From contig DBMH01000208.1 in NCBI GenBank assembly GCA_002297645.1, positions 2,903 through 38,182 of the forward strand: DNA of 35,280 nt, read 5' to 3'. The stretch is from Rhodanobacteraceae bacterium UBA703. GTDB taxonomy: Bacteria; Pseudomonadota; Gammaproteobacteria; Xanthomonadales; Rhodanobacteraceae. The notes under the pieces were generated by a model. The model was not told where the DNA came from and did no database searches. It worked only from the letters and a program-made list of their open reading frames with translations. This document shows, in pieces, positions 8,431-16,523 of the stretch (positions within the stretch are counted from its first letter, which is position 1; every line of letters begins with the position of its first letter). The translations under genes and the position numbers were made by a program.

Positions 8431-10059
8431 ATGAACGCAGACCGCCGAGCGCGCAGCCAAGCCGACGCCCCGGGCGACATCACCCGGCGCGAGCTCTACT
8501 TCTTCAATCTGTACCGCCTGCTCGAGGCGGTGATCTACGTCGTGCTCGTCTACAGCCCGTACGCGATCGAATGGGTCAAGGTCACGCACCCGCTGCTCGG
8601 CCAATCCGTCGCCGGCGCCTACCTCGTCGTCTCGCTGTTCCTGCTGGTCGCCACGGACCGCGTGCGCGGCCGGCTCGCCGACGCCCTCAGCCTGGCGCTG
8701 ATCGCCGATATCCTCGCCGCGTCGCTGGTGCTCGTCTCGATCACCGGCTACGAATCGATCTCGCTGATGCTGCTGGTCAACGTCGGCATCGCCTCGCTGC
8801 TGCTGCCGCGCCGTGCCTTCCTGTTCGCCGCACTCGCCACCGCCGGGCTGCTGCTGCCCTACGCTTGGGCACACTGGCTGAGCGCCGCACCGGCCCGCTC
8901 GATCAACGAGACCGTGGCGATGGCCGCGGCCTACTCCCTCGTCGCCGGCCTGCTGCGCCATGTCGGCCTGCACATGCGCGCCACCGAGGAGCTGGCCGAA
9001 CGGCGCGGCGTCGACCTGCTCAACCTCGAGCAGGTCAACGAACTGATCATCCAGCGCATGCGTACCGGAGTCCTGCTGGTCGACGCCAGCAACACGATCC
9101 TGCGCATCAACGAATCGGCCTGGCTGCTGATCGGCAACCCGCCACCGGGACAGCGCGAACTCGGCAGCGTCGCCCCGGAACTGTCGCGCCGGCTCTACCA
9201 CTGGCGCCATGCGGGCAAGATCGAGCACACGGCCGTATCGCTCGCGACCGACATGCCCGAGGTCATTCCACGCTTCACGCGGCTCACGCCGAACGACGAC
9301 GCCCACGTGCTGATCTTCCTCGACGACACGTCGCTGCTGTCGCGCCGTGCCGAGGAGCTGACACTCAGCTCCCTCGGACGCCTGTCCGCGTCGATCGCGC
9401 ACGAGATCCGCAACCCGCTCGCGGCCATCCGCTACTCGGCGCAACTCCTGGCCGAATCGCCCAAGCTGACGACGGAAGACGCTCGCCTCGTCGAGATCAT
9501 CAACAACCACTGCACGCGCGCCAACGACGTCGTCGAAAACATTCTCCAGCTGTCGAGGCGCGAACGCTCGCGCCCCGAAGCGATCGACCTCAACGCCTGG
9601 ATCCTCGCTTTCGTCGAGGACTACAGGCAGGCCAACGACCTCGGCGGCGACCACCTGCGGGCGGCGACGCAGAACCGCCGCATCGAAGCGATGGTCGATC
9701 CCCAGCACCTGCAGCAGGTGGTGTGGAACCTCGTCCAGAACGCGCTGCGCTACGGCCGCCAGCCGAACGAGCCGGCGCGCGTGAGCGTCGTCGCCCGCCT
9801 CGCGACCGACAAGGGACCGCCGCTGATCGAGATCCTCGACCGCGGCCCGGGCATCCCGCCGAAGGTCGCCGCACGCATTTTCGAGCCGTTCTACACCACG
9901 CACGAATACGGCACCGGCCTCGGCCTGTACCTCGCCAAGACCATGTGCGAATCCAGCCAGGCCACGCTCGAGTACGTCCCGGTCGCCGGCGGCGGCGCCT
10001 GCTTCCGCATCACCCTCGTGGCGGCGGGGCTGGCCATGGGCAGCCGAGCCGCCGGATGA
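8431..10059 (+). CDS. pilS: Type IV pilus sensor histidine kinase PilS
   Basis: The 542-residue kinase has an N-terminal membrane domain with about six helices (residues 28-180), a PAS-like linker (about 195-305) and a kinase core. The phosphorylated histidine is H324 in SIAHEIRNPLAAIRYSAQLL. The ATPase domain shows the N box (NLVQNALRYG), G1 (DRGPGIPP) and G2 (GTGLGLYLAK). PilS senses pilin levels through the membrane in Pseudomonas and controls PilR; the layout here is the same. The start at 8431 follows a GGGG Shine-Dalgarno-like stretch and puts the first helix at the expected position. pilR follows 84 bp downstream. Confidence 0.93.
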   Translation: MNADRRARSQADAPGDITRRELYFFNLYRLLEAVIYVVLVYSPYAIEWVKVTHPLLGQSVAGAYLVVSLFLLVATDRVRGRLADALSLALIADILAASLVLVSITGYESISLMLLVNVGIASLLLPRRAFLFAALATAGLLLPYAWAHWLSAAPARSINETVAMAAAYSLVAGLLRHVGLHMRATEELAERRGVDLLNLEQVNELIIQRMRTGVLLVDASNTILRINESAWLLIGNPPPGQRELGSVAPELSRRLYHWRHAGKIEHTAVSLATDMPEVIPRFTRLTPNDDAHVLIFLDDTSLLSRRAEELTLSSLGRLSASIAHEIRNPLAAIRYSAQLLAESPKLTTEDARLVEIINNHCTRANDVVENILQLSRRERSRPEAIDLNAWILAFVEDYRQANDLGGDHLRAATQNRRIEAMVDPQHLQQVVWNLVQNALRYGRQPNEPARVSVVARLATDKGPPLIEILDRGPGIPPKVAARIFEPFYTTHEYGTGLGLYLAKTMCESSQATLEYVPVAGGGACFRITLVAAGLAMGSRAAG

Positions 10060-10143
10060 CTCCTCGCCATGGTCCGACCGCCTTTGCGTTGACGTGCCTC
10101 TGGCTCTACGCTTGCGTCCCATCGTGAGCCCCGAATCGCCGGC

Positions 10144-11580
10144 ATGAGCAAGCACTACGCCCTCGTCATCGACGACGAACGCGACATCCGCGAGTTGCTG
10201 ACGTTGACTCTGGGCCGCATGGACCTGATCGTCGACACCGCCGCCACGGTGTCGGAGGCACGCCAGCGACTGGCCGAGCGCGCCTACGCCCTGTGCTTCA
10301 CCGACATGCGCCTGCCCGACGGTTCCGGCCAGGAAATCGTCTCCCTGATCGCCGCGCAGTACCCGGAAACGCCGATCGCGATGATCACCGCATACGGCAA
10401 CGTCGATGCGGCCGTCAACGCGCTCAAGGCCGGCGCCTTCGATTTCGTCTCCAAGCCGGTCGACATCAATGTGCTGCGCCGCCTCGTGCAGACCGCACTG
10501 AAGCTGTCCGAGGAGAAGCGCAGCGAACAGACCGCGAGCAGCGCCCGGCTGGTCGGCGACTCGGCGGCGATGAACGAACTGCGCACGACCATCGCCAAGG
10601 TCGCGCGCAGCCAGGCACCGGTCTACATCGCCGGTGAATCGGGTACCGGCAAGGAACTGGTCGCGCGGCTCATCCACGAGCTCGGACCACGCGCGATGGC
10701 GCCGTTCGTTCCCGTCAACTGCGGCGCGATCCCGTCGGAGTTGATGGAGAGCGAGTTTTTCGGCCACAGGAAGGGCAGTTTCACCGGCGCCCATGCCGAC
10801 AAGGACGGCCTGTTCCATGCCGCGCAGGGCGGCACGCTGTTCCTCGACGAAGTCGCGGAACTGCCGATGCACATGCAGGTGAAGCTGCTGCGCGTGATCC
10901 AGGAGAAGGCCGTGCGCCCGATCGGCGCACGCGCCGAGATCGGGATCGACGTCCGCATCCTGTCCGCCACACACAAGAACCTCGCACGCCTGGTCGAACT
11001 CGGGGCGTTCCGGCAGGACCTGTTCTACCGCATCAATGTCATCGAGCTGCGCGTGCCGCCGCTGCGCGAACGCCGCGAGGACATTCCCCAGCTCACCGCC
11101 CGAGTACTCGATCGACTCGCCCGCGACAACGGCGGGGGCGATCCCGCGCGGCTCGCTCCGGACGCCCTTCAAGCCCTGCTCCGCTACGACTTCCCCGGCA
11201 ACGTGCGCGAACTGGAGAACATCCTCGAACGCGCCGTCGCGCTGTGCGAGAACCAGCGCATCGGCGTGGACGACCTGCGCCTGCAGTTGCGCGAGCGCGG
11301 CGCCGCCGAAGCCGCCGAAACCTGGGCCAACACGCCGTCGTTCCAGCCGTCGCCCCTCGTTGCCGATCCGCCCGCTCCATACGGCACGCAACCCGCGCTC
11401 GACGAGGCACCGTCCCGCGGCTACGCCAACGATCTCGCCGCCGCCGTCGCCGAAACCGAGCGTGCAGCGATCATGAAGGCGCTCGAAGCCACGCGCTGGA
11501 ACCGCACGGCCGCGGCCAAGCACCTCGGCTTGACGTTGCGCCAGCTGCGCTACCGGCTGGAGAAGCTCGGGATCGAGTGA
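10144..11580 (+). CDS. pilR: Sigma-54-dependent response regulator PilR
   Basis: The 478-residue NtrC-type activator has a receiver domain (about 5-120) with phospho-acceptor D54 in FTDMRLPDG and acidic residues D10/D11. The AAA+ domain (about 135-370) has Walker A GESGTGKE at 164-171 and the sigma-54 contact loop GSFTGA at 211-216. A C-terminal Fis-type helix-turn-helix (about 450-478) contains NRTAAAKHLGLTLRQLRYRL. PilR activates pilA transcription with sigma-54 when phosphorylated by PilS. A -24/-12 element before the first pilin gene in this window is the obvious target. The gene ends at a strong hairpin terminator. Confidence 0.95.
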   Translation: MSKHYALVIDDERDIRELLTLTLGRMDLIVDTAATVSEARQRLAERAYALCFTDMRLPDGSGQEIVSLIAAQYPETPIAMITAYGNVDAAVNALKAGAFDFVSKPVDINVLRRLVQTALKLSEEKRSEQTASSARLVGDSAAMNELRTTIAKVARSQAPVYIAGESGTGKELVARLIHELGPRAMAPFVPVNCGAIPSELMESEFFGHRKGSFTGAHADKDGLFHAAQGGTLFLDEVAELPMHMQVKLLRVIQEKAVRPIGARAEIGIDVRILSATHKNLARLVELGAFRQDLFYRINVIELRVPPLRERREDIPQLTARVLDRLARDNGGGDPARLAPDALQALLRYDFPGNVRELENILERAVALCENQRIGVDDLRLQLRERGAAEAAETWANTPSFQPSPLVADPPAPYGTQPALDEAPSRGYANDLAAAVAETERAAIMKALEATRWNRTAAAKHLGLTLRQLRYRLEKLGIE

Positions 11581-11594
11581 GGCTCCGTCCGGCG

Positions 11595-11628
11595 AACGCC
11601 GGCGTCGAGGGGAACGCCGGGCGTTTTT
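11595..11628 (+). terminator. Intrinsic terminator after pilR
   Basis: The stem ACGCCGGCG (11596-11604) pairs with CGCCGGGCGT (11615-11624) with a single bulged G and a 10-nt loop, and the stem runs into a T stretch (11624-11628). It starts 15 nt after the pilR stop codon. Confidence 0.7.
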
Positions 11629-11705
11629 CGCTTCCGCCCATCAGGACTTCCGTGCCTTCGCGCACGGAACCGGTCGTCGGAGATGCGCAGCGATCTTCGG
11701 ATTTT

Positions 11706-11720
11706 CTATATTCCGGCGCG
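11706..11720 (+). promoter_or_regulatory. Candidate -10/start region of the TfpX gene
   Basis: CTATATTCCGGCGCG carries TATATT (11707-11712) and is 14/15 identical to the sequence just upstream of pilS. The pilin accessory gene begins 20 bp further on. No clear -35 was found. Confidence 0.4.
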
Positions 11721-11740
11721 CTGGAGCCCCCGGAGTTCAT

Positions 11741-12478
11741 ATGTCCCGCTGGAAAGCAGCCTCAATCCACCTTTCCCTGAGCCTATTGATCGGCCTGATC
11801 GCCGCAGCCGTCATCTTCGGCGTCTGGTATCCGCCGCCGTTCAGCCAAGCCGCCGGAGGCGAAAAGCTGATCCTGGTCATGCTCGGTGTGGATCTGGTGC
11901 TGGGCCCCCTGCTGACCCTGCTGGTCTACAAGCACGGCAAGCGCGGCATGCGCTTTGATCTTGCGGTGATCGCCATCCTGCAGTTCTCGGCACTCGTTTA
12001 CGGTGTTTCGGTCGTCGCCGGATCGCGGCCAGTTTTCATTGTCGGAGCGATCGATCGCTTCGTCATCGTCTCCGCCGACGCACTGGACGACAGGGATCTC
12101 GCCGATGCAAAGCAGCCTGAATACCGCCACCGCTCCTGGACCGGCCCCTACATCGTCAACGCACTACGACCCGAGAACTCGACGGAGCGCAGCGACCTGC
12201 TGTTCAGCGGCATCGAAGGCAAGGACATCGAGAAGTTTCCGAAGCACTACGTCGACTACGCTACACACGTCTCGCCACTTCTGGAGCGCGCACGCCCCCT
12301 GGGTTCGCTTCGTGAGCGCCCCGGCGCCTCGTTTCTCGTCGACAGATGGTCGGCTCGCAATCGACAGATTGCCGATGTCGTATGGCTACCATTGGTTGGG
12401 CGTGGTGGCGACTTCACGCTCCTGCTCGATCGCAAGAATGGCCGCATTCTCGACGTACTTCCGATCGAGCCTTGGTAG
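11741..12478 (+). CDS. TfpX/TfpZ-family type IV pilin accessory protein
   Basis: The 245-residue membrane protein begins MSRWKAASIHLSLSLLIGL and has three to four hydrophobic helices in the first 110 residues (roughly 7-30, 40-62, 70-95). A soluble domain of about 135 residues follows. The blocks GVDLVLGPLLTLLVYKHGKRGMRFDLAV and VGAIDRFVIVSADAL are typical of the TfpX/TfpZ family. These proteins are encoded beside pilin genes and help stabilise or export specific pilins; the mechanism is poorly known. A GGAG ribosome-binding site lies 5 nt before the ATG. It sits between the pilSR terminator and the spermidine-synthase fusion. Unlike many loci with this family, no PglL/TfpO-type ligase is adjacent. 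Confidence 0.8.
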   Translation: MSRWKAASIHLSLSLLIGLIAAAVIFGVWYPPPFSQAAGGEKLILVMLGVDLVLGPLLTLLVYKHGKRGMRFDLAVIAILQFSALVYGVSVVAGSRPVFIVGAIDRFVIVSADALDDRDLADAKQPEYRHRSWTGPYIVNALRPENSTERSDLLFSGIEGKDIEKFPKHYVDYATHVSPLLERARPLGSLRERPGASFLVDRWSARNRQIADVVWLPLVGRGGDFTLLLDRKNGRILDVLPIEPW

Positions 12479-12529
12479 CGCGTTATCAGACAGAACTCGA
12501 CCTACAGCGCGATCCCACAGTTGCTTCCG

Positions 12530-12544
12530 CTATGCTCCAGCGAC
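12530..12544 (+). promoter_or_regulatory. Candidate -10/start region of the spermidine-synthase fusion gene
   Basis: CTATGCTCCAGCGAC (TATGCT at 12531-12536) is a third, more diverged relative of the motif before pilS and the TfpX gene, placed 21 bp upstream of the start codon. Confidence 0.3.
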
Positions 12545-12565
12545 TTCTGGAGGGGAAGGGACTTC

Positions 12566-15562
12566 ATGACGAACGAGATACGGGCGTCGCGCCCACTGCA
12601 GTGGGCCGCGCTACTGGTGTTCGCCCTGTCCGGCTGCTCCGGCCTGATTTACCAATCGATATGGTCACACTACCTTGGACTGTATCTTGGACATGCCGCC
12701 TACGCGCAGAGCCTGGTGCTCGCCATTTTCATGGGAGGCATGGCGGTCGGCGCCTGGTGGGCTAGCCGCAGCAGCCTGCGCTGGCGCAACCTGTTGCGTG
12801 CCTATGCCGTCATTGAATTGGTCATTGGCATTGCAGGCGCATTGTTTCATCCTGCATATGTCGGCTTGACGGGCTTCGCGTACGAAACCGCCTTCCCGAA
12901 CCTCCCCGGCAGTACGGCCGTACAGGCGTTCAAATGGGGCAGCGGCGCGTTGCTGATCCTGCCGCAATCGATCCTGCTTGGCATGACCTTCCCCCTGATG
13001 AGCAGCGGCTTAATGCGCCGCATGCCCGGCAGCGACGGCGCCACGCTCGGAGGCCTCTACTTCGCCAATAGCATCGGCGCGGCCGCAGGAGCCCTGCTCG
13101 CCACGTTCGTGCTTCTACCTGCCATCGGCTTGCCCGGCGCGATGCGTTTTGGCGCGATCATCAATGTTCTCGTCGCCCTGTTCGCCTTCCTGATGTCGCG
13201 CCCCCCCGAGCAACCGCGCGTCGACACATTGACGACAGCCAGAAAGCACGTGGAGGGGGTACGTCTGCTGCTCGGCGCGGCCTTCATTACCGGCGCCACC
13301 TCCTTCGTCTACGAGATCGGCTGGGTACGCATGCTCAGTCTCGTGTTCGGCAGCACCGTCCACGCGTTCGAGTTGATGCTGGCTGCTTTCATCGGTGGCC
13401 TCGCCTTCGGCGGTCTGTGGATCCGTCGTCGCATCGACGGCTACGCGTCGCCTTTGCGCATCGGGGGTTGGGTGCAGATACTGATGGGTCTGGCAGCCCT
13501 GATCAGCCTGATCCTCTACGATCGAGCCTTCGACTGGGTCGCGTGGTTCATGCATGCCCTGTCCCGGTCGGACGGCGGCTATGACCTCTACAATGTGGTC
13601 ACGGCCATCATGTCCATATTGATGATGGCGCCCGCGGCCTTCTTCGCGGGCATGACCCTGCCGCTGTTCACGCTGGCACTCATCCGCGCTGGCAGCGGTG
13701 AGGCTGCCATTGGCCGGATCTACGCCGCCAACACCATCGGCGCTATCTTTGGTGTATTTGCCGCCGTGCATTTCCTAATGCCGGTGCTCGGCCTCAAATT
13801 GGCGATGGTTGCGGCGGCAGCCGGCGACCTCGCTCTCGGATTGGTTCTGCTGCGACGAGAACTGCCCCTCAGAAGGGAAGCCACAGCCCCGTACGCCGGT
13901 GCGCTGGCGCTGAGCGCGTGCGCATTGGCCGTAACACTGCTTGCCGCGCATTTTGACCCCGCAGCTATGGCGGCTGGCGTCTACCGCACCTCAGTTGCTC
14001 GAATGACGGCAGCCTCGGGGCGTCAGGTCATCTTCTATCGGGACGGCAAGACGGCCAGCGTATCGATAGGCGAGGACACGACCGGCTCGAGATGGATATC
14101 CACGAACGGAAAGACCGACGCCAGCATCCACGTCGGGGAGGAGGGAAATCCGGCGCCAGATGAAATAACGATGGTCATGGCAGGACTCCTGCCATTGCTA
14201 CACCATCCCAATCCACGAACGGCGGCAGTAATTGGCTTCGGTTCCGGACTGACAACACATACCCTGCTCGGTGATCCGCACCTCGAAAGAGTCGACACGA
14301 TCGAGATCGAACCGGCAATGGTTGAAGGGGCACGTCTTTTCGGCAGGCACGTCGAACGGGCGTACAACGACCCTCGATCCCGCCTGCACATTGAAGACGC
14401 GCGTACCTTCTTTGCCGCCAATCGGCTGCGCTACGACGTCATCGTGTCGGAACCATCGAATCCGTGGGTCTCCGGGGTCTCCAGCCTGTTCAGTCGCGAG
14501 TTCTACGATTTCGTTCCACGCCATCTCACCCCAGGAGGCCTGTTGGTGCAATGGGTCCAACTCTATGAGACCAATGATGAGCTGGTAGCGACCGTGCTAC
14601 ACGCCCTGTCGGAGAAATTTAGCGACTACCGCATCTATTTCGGCTACGACACGGACATGTTGATTGTCGCGCGCGCAGACGGCCCCGTGTCCGACATTGC
14701 TGCCGACCTCTCTCTTCCACCCGAACTGAAGGGCGAACTGGCACGCCAGAGAATTTCGACCGCACCCGAAATACTCGCTCACCGCATCGGAGACCGTCGG
14801 ACCCTTGCTCCCTTGTTCCAAGCGTTCTCACGACGTGTCAACTCGGACTACTACCCGATTCTTTCGCTTGAAACGCCACGATCACGTTTTACCAACCAGA
14901 CCGCCACAGGCACCTTCAACCTTCCAGCGACGGATCTTCCCTACAGGGAGATCATCGGTGGGCAAGCGCCTCCTAAAGCTGATGAAATCCGCGAAAGTAC
15001 GAGCTACGGCTATACCAGATTGGTGCATCGCGCAGAGCGGATAGCCGCTGCCCTTGACGGCACAGCACCGATTGAGGCAGCACGGGAAGATGCTTCGCTG
15101 GTCGCCCTTGTGCGCGCCTCCGTGGGGAGCTGCAATGGGAAGGAGCCAGCCCCCGTGCTCAACGCACTGGTTACGCTCGCGAACCACACCATCCCGTATC
15201 TCGATCAGGAGAGAAGGGAAGCCCTTTGGGTCAGCCCGCCCTGGATCCGCTGCGAGGCTCGATCCGAAAGCGTACGCTTCGCGCTGGACACGATCTCCGC
15301 ACTCGCACGCCGGGACGGCAATGCACTCCAGAAGTATGCAACCGCCCTGCTGGCCAGCAGCGATGCCGTACGCTCACCCACACTTCGGGACTGGCTGATG
15401 CGCTCGGCGATGCTCGGAGCCATCGACGCCGGCAACTTCGCCGAAGTCGAGCGGATCGAACAAACATGGGGACGCGACATCCGTTCGGATGAACCGCACA
15501 TCTGGTACCGAACCTGGATGCGCAACTATGCGCGCCAGCAGATATCAGACATATCTCGTTGA
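12566..15562 (+). CDS. Large membrane protein fused to a spermidine-synthase-like (aminopropyltransferase-fold) domain
   Basis: The 998-residue protein has three parts. Residues 1 to about 480 hold about 13 hydrophobic helices arranged as two similar halves: SGLIYQSIW...FMGGMAVGAWWA resembles SFVYEIGWVRML...FIGGLAFGGLWI. Residues about 530-720 are a class I SAM-binding fold like spermidine synthase, with the glycine loop GFGSG at 557-561, acidic EIEP near 580 and D611 in IEDARTFF. The last 270 or so residues match nothing I recognise. At the catalytic position, SpeE enzymes have a D-S-x-D-P motif. Here it reads SEPSNPWVSG, with E629 and N632 in place of the two aspartates. Related 'fused spermidine synthase' proteins are widespread and mostly uncharacterised. 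Polyamine synthesis is therefore not supported; a group-transfer role on the pilus or cell surface is possible but speculative. A strong purine-rich site (GGAGGGGAAGGG) precedes the ATG. Confidence 0.8.
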   Translation: MTNEIRASRPLQWAALLVFALSGCSGLIYQSIWSHYLGLYLGHAAYAQSLVLAIFMGGMAVGAWWASRSSLRWRNLLRAYAVIELVIGIAGALFHPAYVGLTGFAYETAFPNLPGSTAVQAFKWGSGALLILPQSILLGMTFPLMSSGLMRRMPGSDGATLGGLYFANSIGAAAGALLATFVLLPAIGLPGAMRFGAIINVLVALFAFLMSRPPEQPRVDTLTTARKHVEGVRLLLGAAFITGATSFVYEIGWVRMLSLVFGSTVHAFELMLAAFIGGLAFGGLWIRRRIDGYASPLRIGGWVQILMGLAALISLILYDRAFDWVAWFMHALSRSDGGYDLYNVVTAIMSILMMAPAAFFAGMTLPLFTLALIRAGSGEAAIGRIYAANTIGAIFGVFAAVHFLMPVLGLKLAMVAAAAGDLALGLVLLRRELPLRREATAPYAGALALSACALAVTLLAAHFDPAAMAAGVYRTSVARMTAASGRQVIFYRDGKTASVSIGEDTTGSRWISTNGKTDASIHVGEEGNPAPDEITMVMAGLLPLLHHPNPRTAAVIGFGSGLTTHTLLGDPHLERVDTIEIEPAMVEGARLFGRHVERAYNDPRSRLHIEDARTFFAANRLRYDVIVSEPSNPWVSGVSSLFSREFYDFVPRHLTPGGLLVQWVQLYETNDELVATVLHALSEKFSDYRIYFGYDTDMLIVARADGPVSDIAADLSLPPELKGELARQRISTAPEILAHRIGDRRTLAPLFQAFSRRVNSDYYPILSLETPRSRFTNQTATGTFNLPATDLPYREIIGGQAPPKADEIRESTSYGYTRLVHRAERIAAALDGTAPIEAAREDASLVALVRASVGSCNGKEPAPVLNALVTLANHTIPYLDQERREALWVSPPWIRCEARSESVRFALDTISALARRDGNALQKYATALLASSDAVRSPTLRDWLMRSAMLGAIDAGNFAEVERIEQTWGRDIRSDEPHIWYRTWMRNYARQQISDISR

Positions 15563-15596
15563 GATGTCCGATCCGAAGACCAAAACGACACAATGC

Positions 15597-15609
15597 GTCA
15601 TAAGATGAC
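15597..15609 (+). promoter_or_regulatory. Candidate PilR upstream activating site
   Basis: A perfect dyad GTCAT-AAG-ATGAC sits about 100 bp upstream of the -24 element of pilA. The flanks add TTGTC and GTGTC half-motifs on the minus strand, resembling the TGTC-containing sites described for Pseudomonas PilR. Spacing fits an enhancer; binding is inferred. Confidence 0.45.
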
Positions 15610-15702
15610 AATTTGTGCGGAAGATCCCGCCCCTCATGAGAGCTACGTCTCATCACGGCAATTTCACCTCCCACAACCGTGATCCATGCCGCAGGAATTC
15701 GG

Positions 15703-15719
15703 TTGGCACGGAAGCTGCT
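15703..15719 (+). promoter_or_regulatory. Sigma-54 promoter of the first pilin gene
   Basis: TTGGCACGGAAGCTGCT fits the -24/-12 consensus TTGGCACG-N4-TTGCW with a single T-to-C change. The invariant GG and GC are separated by exactly 10 bp. Transcription would start near 15730, leaving a leader of about 105 nt before pilA. Confidence 0.8.
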
Positions 15720-15728
15720 CCACCTCAA

Positions 15729-15781
15729 GGGCGAGCCGTCGATCGTCCTCCGACAAGGCGATCACGGAAGCGGGCTCGCCC
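15729..15781 (+). other. Stem-loop in the pilA leader
   Basis: GGGCGAGCC (15729-15737) and GGCTCGCCC (15773-15781) pair perfectly over 9 bp. The 35-nt interior contains a further complementarity, GATCG with CGATC. The stem begins at the predicted transcript 5' end, so it could protect the pilin mRNA or affect translation. Confidence 0.5.
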
Positions 15782-15836
15782 GGCAAGGTTGGCGGCTCTA
15801 AGCAATGTTTCTCTCATCCATTAAGGAATCAACATC

Positions 15837-16367
15837 ATGAAGATGATCCAGAAGGGCTTCACGCTGATCGAACTGATGATCGTCATCGCGATCATTGCCA
15901 TCCTGGCGGCGATCGCGCTGCCCGCCTATCAGGACTACACCGTCCGTTCGAAGATCTCTGAAGGTCTCGTCGGCGCCAGCGCTGCGAAGGTTTCGGTCGC
16001 CGAAGCGTTCCAGAGTGGCGGCATGGCCGGAGTGAAGGCTGCTGCGGCCGAGTACGGAGTCAACAACACGTCGACGAGCTCGAAGTACGTCAACGTCATC
16101 AGCGTTGCCGAGGATACCGGCATCATCACCGTGAACATCCGTGCCAATGCCGACAACGGCATCCCCACCACCCTCGACACCAACAAACTGACCCTGACGC
16201 CGAACACCAAGGGCAGTGGTACCTATGAAGTGCTGAGCGATACCGCTACCGGCGCGGTCGACTGGGGTTGCTCGTCGACCACCAACCAGATCGCCCAGGA
16301 TCGTGGCTTCGCGGGCCTCGAAGTCGGCAACCTGCCGCCGAAGTATGCTCCGGCCGAGTGCCGCTGA
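15837..16367 (+). CDS. pilA: Type IV major pilin, copy 1 (PilA)
   Basis: The 176-residue prepilin has a 7-residue leader, MKMIQKG, cut before Phe in G/FTLIELMIVIAIIAILAAIA. Mature E5 is present (FTLIE). A long hydrophobic helix is followed by a globular domain ending in a disulfide loop formed by C145 and C175 (DWGC ... AECR). The C-terminus is Arg, not Ser, so TfpO-type glycosylation at a terminal Ser is excluded. PilD cleaves and methylates it; PilB and PilC assemble it. AAGGA lies about 10 nt before the ATG at 15837; a second ATG at 15843 would leave a 5-residue leader. It is controlled by its own sigma-54 promoter and followed by a strong terminator, consistent with high expression of a single gene. 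Confidence 0.95.
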   Translation: MKMIQKGFTLIELMIVIAIIAILAAIALPAYQDYTVRSKISEGLVGASAAKVSVAEAFQSGGMAGVKAAAAEYGVNNTSTSSKYVNVISVAEDTGIITVNIRANADNGIPTTLDTNKLTLTPNTKGSGTYEVLSDTATGAVDWGCSSTTNQIAQDRGFAGLEVGNLPPKYAPAECR

Positions 16368-16412
16368 TTCGAGTCATAGCCGGGCGAACACGACCGGCGT
16401 GATGTGAATCGA

Positions 16413-16440
16413 GAAGCCCCGCATTGCGGGGCTTCTTTTT
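16413..16440 (+). terminator. Intrinsic terminator after pilin copy 1
   Basis: A perfect 10-bp stem (GAAGCCCCGC at 16413-16422, GCGGGGCTTC at 16426-16435) with loop ATT runs straight into five T residues. It isolates the first pilin from the second. Confidence 0.92.
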
Positions 16441-16523
16441 CAGAAGAAGATACGGGCGCCGAGAACCATCTGGACAACCTGCGCTCTTCACTCATTTGTC
16501 ATGCCGATCGACAGGGGGCTGCC

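Noticed and set aside
8248..11523. A 1091-codon open frame on the minus strand covering pilS and pilR
   Set aside because: It lies antisense to two clearly recognised genes, matches no family, and arises from the GC-rich third positions of the real frames.
12566..15562. Annotation as spermidine synthase SpeE
   Set aside because: The two acidic positions of the DSxDP motif are E and N, the protein is membrane-anchored and far longer, so the specific function is not supported.
15548..15568. Hairpin GACATATCTC-GTT-GAGATGTC at the end of the spermidine-synthase fusion gene
   Set aside because: The stem contains a 2-nt bulge and has no T tract, so I did not call it a terminator.
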